9,825 bases of DNA, from contig CACWNZ010000026.1 of the NCBI GenBank assembly GCA_902762335.1, positions 1 to 9,825 of the forward strand. The letters run 5' to 3'. A program made the translations under genes and the position numbers. This document shows positions 6,516-9,825 of the stretch, one piece after another. The stretch comes from an uncultured Ruminococcus sp. (GTDB lineage Bacteria; Bacillota; Clostridia; Oscillospirales; Acutalibacteraceae). Position 1 is the stretch's first letter, and each line of letters opens with the position of its first letter. The notes beneath the pieces were generated by a model. That model did not search any database. It saw nothing but the letters and a program-made list of their open reading frames with translations, and was not told the origin of the DNA.

Positions 6516-8402
6516 TCATAAACGACTGACGAACAATGCTCTTATAGCGTTGAGGACACAGAGGACCATCACGCCGACGTCTGCGAAGATAGCTGTCCAC
6601 ATATTCGCAAAGCCCAATGCGCCAAGCACAAGGCAGAGCAGCTTGACTCCCAATGAGAACCAGATGTTCTGCTTTACTATAGCCATGCATTTTTGGGCTA
6701 TACCTACCGCCCTTGTTATTTTTCTCGGGTCATCGTCCATAAGGACAACGTCTGCCGCTTCTATAGCGGCATCTGAGCCGAGAGCGCCCATTGCTATGCC
6801 TACGTCAGCCCTTGTTATCACGGGGGCATCGTTTATGCCGTCTCCAGCAAAGGCTACAAGCTCGGACGGCTTGCGGGCTTCTATCAGCGCCTCGAGCTTT
6901 TCCACCTTATCCTGAGGCAGAAGCTCGCTGTATACCTCGTCTATTCCGAGCTTTACCGCTACGCTTGACGCTACCCTTTTGCTGTCGCCCGTAAGCATGA
7001 CGGTCTTTTTTATTCCCGATGCCTTAAGACTTCTTACAGCCTCTTCTGCGCCGTCCTTTATAACGTCGGATATCTCTATATGCCCAAGATAGACTCCATC
7101 CGACGCAACATGAATGACAGTTCCCGTATGATCGTGGGGACACTGAGTCACCTCAGAGCCTACCGACATCATCAGCTTTTCGCTGCCTACGGCTGCTGCC
7201 GAGCCGTTTACAAGGGCGGTTATTCCCTGCCCCGATATTTCTTTTACATCGCTTATCTCACAGCCGTCTGCTTCATCCGGGTATGCTGCGCGCAGAGATG
7301 CCGCTATCGGGTGGGTGGAGTATCTCTCAACGTGAGCCGCAAGATGAAGCAGGGTATTCTCGTCTGCTTTTTCGGGGTGTACCGCCGTTACCTCAAACAC
7401 GCCCTTTGTCAGAGTTCCCGTCTTGTCGAAAACCACCGTTTTTGTCTTTGACAGCGCCTCTATGCAGTTTGAGCCCTTAACGAGCACGCCCGCGCGGCTC
7501 GCACCGCCTATTCCCGCAAAGAAGCTCAGGGGTATGCTTATTACGAGAGCGCAGGGACAGCTTATTACAAGAAACGTCAGCGCTCTGTATATCCATACCG
7601 TCCACCTCGGGTCGCCGCCCGTCATCATAAATATCAGCGGCGGCAGAACTGCAAGCACTACTGCGGCAATCACCACCACAGGGGTGTATATCCTTGCAAA
7701 TTTTGAGATGAAATTCTCCGAGCGGGACTTTCTTGAGCTTGCATTCTCTACGAGCTCAAGTATCTTTGAAACAGTCGATTCCCCGAATTCCTTTGTTGTC
7801 CTTATTCTCAGCACGCCGCTGAGATTCACACACCCGCTTATAACCTCGTCGCCCGTCATAACGTCCTTAGGCAGACTTTCGCCCGTAAGAGCGCCGGTGT
7901 TCACGGCTGACTCACCCTCAACGATAACTCCGTCTATCGGTATCTTCTCACCGGGCTTCACCACGATGACCGTACCGACCTCTACCTCATCGGGATCAGT
8001 CTCAACAAGCTCGCCGTCCTTTTCAATGTTGGCGTGATCGGGGCGGATATCCATGAGCTCGGTGATATTCTTCCTGCTCTTGCCTACCGCATAGCTCTGG
8101 AACCATTCGCCTATCTGATAGAACAGCATGACGGCTACCGCCTCTACAAAATCGCCGTCGCCCATGAGCCCGACTATCATTGCACCCACTGTCGCAAGCG
8201 TCATAAGAAAGCACTCGTCAAAGGGCTGAAAATGAATTATCCCCTTGCCCGCCTTTATCAGTATATCATAGCCGACGATAAAATACGGGATCAGGAACAG
8301 CAGCAGCTTCCATACGCCATCAACGGGCACGAAGATAAAGCCGATCATCAGCACCGAGGCTAAAATTATCCTTATCAGGTTTTTCTTTTGCTTCCTGTTC
8401 AT
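6516..8402 (-). CDS. cadA: P1B-type heavy-metal ATPase (Zn/Cd/Pb class)
   Basis: An integral membrane pump that exports divalent soft metals, most likely Zn(II), Cd(II) or Pb(II), at the cost of ATP. The 628 residues show TGES (173-176, actuator), SCPCAL (281-286, transmembrane metal site), DKTGT (326-330, phosphorylated aspartate D326), STHP (362-365, the P1B HP motif) and GDGIND (520-525). The metal-class residues match ZntA: E99 in FYQIGEW, K587 and D608 (AIFADVG), the last two spaced exactly as K693 and D714 of ZntA. This favours the zinc/cadmium/lead class over copper. There is no N-terminal HMA domain; that domain is encoded separately just upstream (8412-8633), nine bases away. No clear Shine-Dalgarno precedes the ATG at 8402, suggesting translational coupling. 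The nucleotide domain contains an unusual CPHDH cluster (421-425). The gene symbol denotes the family; the exact metal is unproven. Confidence 0.94.
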   Translation of the reverse strand: MNRKQKKNLIRIILASVLMIGFIFVPVDGVWKLLLFLIPYFIVGYDILIKAGKGIIHFQPFDECFLMTLATVGAMIVGLMGDGDFVEAVAVMLFYQIGEWFQSYAVGKSRKNITELMDIRPDHANIEKDGELVETDPDEVEVGTVIVVKPGEKIPIDGVIVEGESAVNTGALTGESLPKDVMTGDEVISGCVNLSGVLRIRTTKEFGESTVSKILELVENASSRKSRSENFISKFARIYTPVVVIAAVVLAVLPPLIFMMTGGDPRWTVWIYRALTFLVISCPCALVISIPLSFFAGIGGASRAGVLVKGSNCIEALSKTKTVVFDKTGTLTKGVFEVTAVHPEKADENTLLHLAAHVERYSTHPIAASLRAAYPDEADGCEISDVKEISGQGITALVNGSAAAVGSEKLMMSVGSEVTQCPHDHTGTVIHVASDGVYLGHIEISDVIKDGAEEAVRSLKASGIKKTVMLTGDSKRVASSVAVKLGIDEVYSELLPQDKVEKLEALIEARKPSELVAFAGDGINDAPVITRADVGIAMGALGSDAAIEAADVVLMDDDPRKITRAVGIAQKCMAIVKQNIWFSLGVKLLCLVLGALGFANMWTAIFADVGVMVLCVLNAIRALFVSRL

Positions 8403-8411
8403 ATCATCACA

Positions 8412-8633
8412 TCATTTCAGAAAGATCTCGCAGTCGCTTTCTACCCTTTTACAGTTTTTCAGCACCCTGCCCATTACCTCAGCGGGGTCTGCGCCCTCCT
8501 CGAATTCCACCGTCATTTTAAGCAGCATGAAATTCACTGCGGCGTCCTTTACACCTTCGGTCTTTTTTGCGGCAGTCTCCATTTTGTTGGCGCAGTTTGC
8601 GCAGTCAACGTCTATCTTGTAGGTCTTTTTCAT
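8412..8633 (-). CDS. Stand-alone heavy-metal-associated (HMA) protein, likely metallochaperone
   Basis: A 73-residue protein with the ferredoxin-like HMA fold. It has a metal-binding DCANCANKM segment with C11 and C14, a helix, the VKDAAVNFMLLKMTVEF strand pair (28-44), and the usual AEVMGRVLKN second helix. Two more cysteines (61 and 68) lie near the C-terminus. The start at 8633 is chosen because GGAGG lies 8-12 bases upstream (8646-8642); an in-frame extension to 8714 would run back through the promoter and operator and is not credible. Its stop is nine bases before the ATPase ATG. It therefore probably acts as the detached N-terminal metal-binding domain of that pump, delivering metal to it or sensing metal for it in the cytoplasm. 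Separate HMA plus pump pairs are known in Clostridia. Confidence 0.9.
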   Translation of the reverse strand: MKKTYKIDVDCANCANKMETAAKKTEGVKDAAVNFMLLKMTVEFEEGADPAEVMGRVLKNCKRVESDCEIFLK

Positions 8634-8655
8634 AAAAACAGCCTCCTTTTTATTT

Positions 8656-8677
8656 CGATTAAATGATTGTTTAATCG
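8656..8677. promoter_or_regulatory. Inverted-repeat operator of the metal-efflux operon
   Basis: CGATTAAA (8656-8663) and TTTAATCG (8670-8677) form a perfect 8-8 inverted repeat with a six-base spacer. Transcription from the minus-strand promoter should begin near 8679, so the repeat covers about +2 to +23, ideal for repression. An ArsR/SmtB-type metal sensor is the usual regulator of such operons and binds AT-rich repeats at this position. No regulator gene is in the window, so the identity is inferred. Confidence 0.68.
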
Positions 8678-8685
8678 TTGAATAT

Positions 8686-8714
8686 ATTATACTCCCTGTT
8701 CTCCGAAATGTCAA
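8686..8714 (-). promoter_or_regulatory. Consensus sigma-A promoter of the metal-efflux operon
   Basis: On the minus strand TTGACA (8714-8709) and TATAAT (8691-8686) are separated by exactly 17 bases. The HMA start codon is about 50 bases beyond the -10. Such a strong promoter with an overlapping operator is typical of a tightly repressed, inducible unit. Confidence 0.88.
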
Positions 8715-8735
8715 TAGCTTCTCCTGTCATTTTTC

Positions 8736-8778
8736 AAAAAAACAGAGCACCTCAGGGGTCTTGTCCTGCGGTGCTCTG
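8736..8778 (-). terminator. Intrinsic terminator after the FrhB-family gene
   Basis: On the minus strand CAGAGCACC (8778-8770) pairs with GGTGCTCTG (8751-8743), extended inward by four more pairs past one mismatch, around an eight-base loop. Seven T residues follow (8742-8736). The hairpin starts ten bases after the stop codon at 8789 and separates this gene from the metal operon promoter. Confidence 0.93.
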
Positions 8779-8788
8779 AAATATGCGG

Positions 8789-9825
8789 TCATTCTGTAAT
8801 GAAGATAAGATCAAAGGTAATGAAGTTGCCCTCGCCCGTGAACTGAGAAGCGCCGAGCATGAATTCGTCAAGACCGTCAACAGAGGGCGTAAAGCTGCCC
8901 TTTATCGTCACCCAATCGGTAGCGCGGCCGTCGGGCATCTTGTAGGCTGCAAGCTCCTTTGCAACACGGCTGTTGGAGTCCTTAAGATAGAAGCAGATCT
9001 TTGAAGAAGCCGACTTCGCCTTGAAGCGGATTATATACTCGTAGGTCTTTTTCTTCTTGAGCGGCTTGTCGAGGGACAGAGTAGCATATCTGCCCGACTT
9101 CCACTCGCCCTGCTTTACGTAAAGCAGAGGTCTGCCGTCTACGGTCACCTGCTCCCAGAACGACGGGTCATAGCCGAAGCGCAGGATATTTGCGGAGAAC
9201 TGCAGCGGGTTTGCTGCGGGAACACTTATCTTATCGGGCGCCTTCTTTGCAACAAGACCGAGAGCGTGATCTACAGCCTTGCCGAAGGGCATTGTCCTTA
9301 TAGCATTATAGAAGGCATCTCTGTAGGGTGAGATGTAATTTTTGCCGTTCTTGGTCATGCCGTTGCCGCCGAGCCATGCATACTCGCCCTTTTTAAGCAC
9401 GGTATAATCAGATGCGGGAATGCTCTCAAGGTATCTTCTGCCCTTTTCGTTGTTTACTATGATGCACGAAACGCCGTATTTCGAGTCGATGTCGGGGTCG
9501 TGCTTATGAATGCCCCAATAGTCGCCTATCGTCAGGTCACCGTAACGCTTTGCCGCCTGGAACTTGCAGTTCTGGCAGTGGTGCGAGCACATCGTATGGT
9601 TGTGGAATACTCTCTGATAGTCGTCCTCGCGTCCGCCGTGTCTTACGTTGGGCTTGCCCTCGTTATCGGTGGCGTTTACGATAAGACAGCTCCATTTGTT
9701 GTCCTCGTCCTTATATCTGAAGGTATATTTTGATAGTCCGTCGGGGAAGGAATCCTTTATATACTTCTGGAAAAATTTAGCCGACGGAGCGTTTGCGCAG
9801 AGAAGATCTATAGTGAGAAGATTCT
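8789..9825 (-). CDS. FrhB/FdhB-family iron-sulfur protein with extra C-terminal beta-sandwich-like domain (partial)
   Basis: The reading frame is open from the right edge (first full codon at 9823), giving the last 344 residues; an internal ATG at 9592 is not the true start. Residues 1-9 (NLLTIDLLC), the cysteine cluster CSHHCQNC (79-86) and GDLTIGDYWGI (95-105) are hallmarks of the coenzyme F420 hydrogenase/dehydrogenase beta-subunit C-terminal family, which binds [4Fe-4S] clusters. In Firmicutes lacking F420 these proteins are often encoded with polysaccharide pyruvyl transferases and glycosyltransferases in surface-polysaccharide loci. Residues about 205-344 do not belong to that family. 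They alternate hydrophobic strands with aromatic residues (FWEQV, YEYIIRFKAKS, DWVTIKGSF, ITFDLIFI) like the jelly-roll, galactose-binding-like fold of carbohydrate-binding modules such as CBM4/9. This end is closed by a terminator. The redox partner and substrate are unknown. Confidence 0.82.
   Translation of the reverse strand, partial: NLLTIDLLCANAPSAKFFQKYIKDSFPDGLSKYTFRYKDEDNKWSCLIVNATDNEGKPNVRHGGREDDYQRVFHNHTMCSHHCQNCKFQAAKRYGDLTIGDYWGIHKHDPDIDSKYGVSCIIVNNEKGRRYLESIPASDYTVLKKGEYAWLGGNGMTKNGKNYISPYRDAFYNAIRTMPFGKAVDHALGLVAKKAPDKISVPAANPLQFSANILRFGYDPSFWEQVTVDGRPLLYVKQGEWKSGRYATLSLDKPLKKKKTYEYIIRFKAKSASSKICFYLKDSNSRVAKELAAYKMPDGRATDWVTIKGSFTPSVDGLDEFMLGASQFTGEGNFITFDLIFITE

Noticed and set aside
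8634..8714. In-frame N-terminal extension of the HMA protein to 8714
   Set aside because: It would run through the promoter, operator and ribosome site, and homologous HMA proteins begin right at the first strand.

Overview
The window looks like chromosomal DNA from a Gram-positive gut or rumen Clostridia, most likely a Ruminococcus-like Oscillospiraceae. This is inferred from moderate GC content, strong GGAGG-type ribosome sites, two exact TTGACA-17-TATAAT promoters, and an extracellular, membrane-anchored type I pullulanase with a starch-binding module and MucBP-like repeats. No mobile element, CRISPR array, tRNA or rRNA was seen.

Layout: (1) 1-1190, minus strand: the N-terminal 396 codons of an adenine deaminase, running off the left edge. 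(2) 1191-1800: a 610-base intergenic region. Its first half holds little beyond weak promoter-like signals. Its second half (about 1541-1708) is an unusually GC-rich, hairpin-dense block that I read as a structured non-coding RNA gene, possibly of the raiA-motif type. A perfect sigma-A promoter follows it. (3) 1801-3153, plus: an AI-2E/PerM-family membrane protein, ending in a strong intrinsic terminator. (4) 3287-6451, plus: a 1054-residue secreted pullulanase. (5) 6474-6508: a hairpin terminator shared by two convergent genes. (6) 6516-8633, minus: a two-gene metal-efflux operon, consisting of a 73-residue stand-alone HMA metal-binding protein followed by a Zn/Cd/Pb-type P1B ATPase. Its promoter is perfect, and an inverted repeat lies where transcription should start. 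(7) 8743-8778: a terminator for the next minus-strand gene. (8) 8789 to the right edge, minus: the C-terminal part of an FrhB/FdhB-family iron-sulfur protein carrying an extra beta-sandwich-like module.

Functionally these are mostly independent transcription units. They cover purine salvage, a membrane transporter or permease, starch debranching outside the cell, metal detoxification or homeostasis, and probably a surface-polysaccharide-related redox protein. The parts most worth checking are the candidate RNA at 1541-1708, the FrhB protein's C-terminal module, and the modular architecture of the pullulanase.
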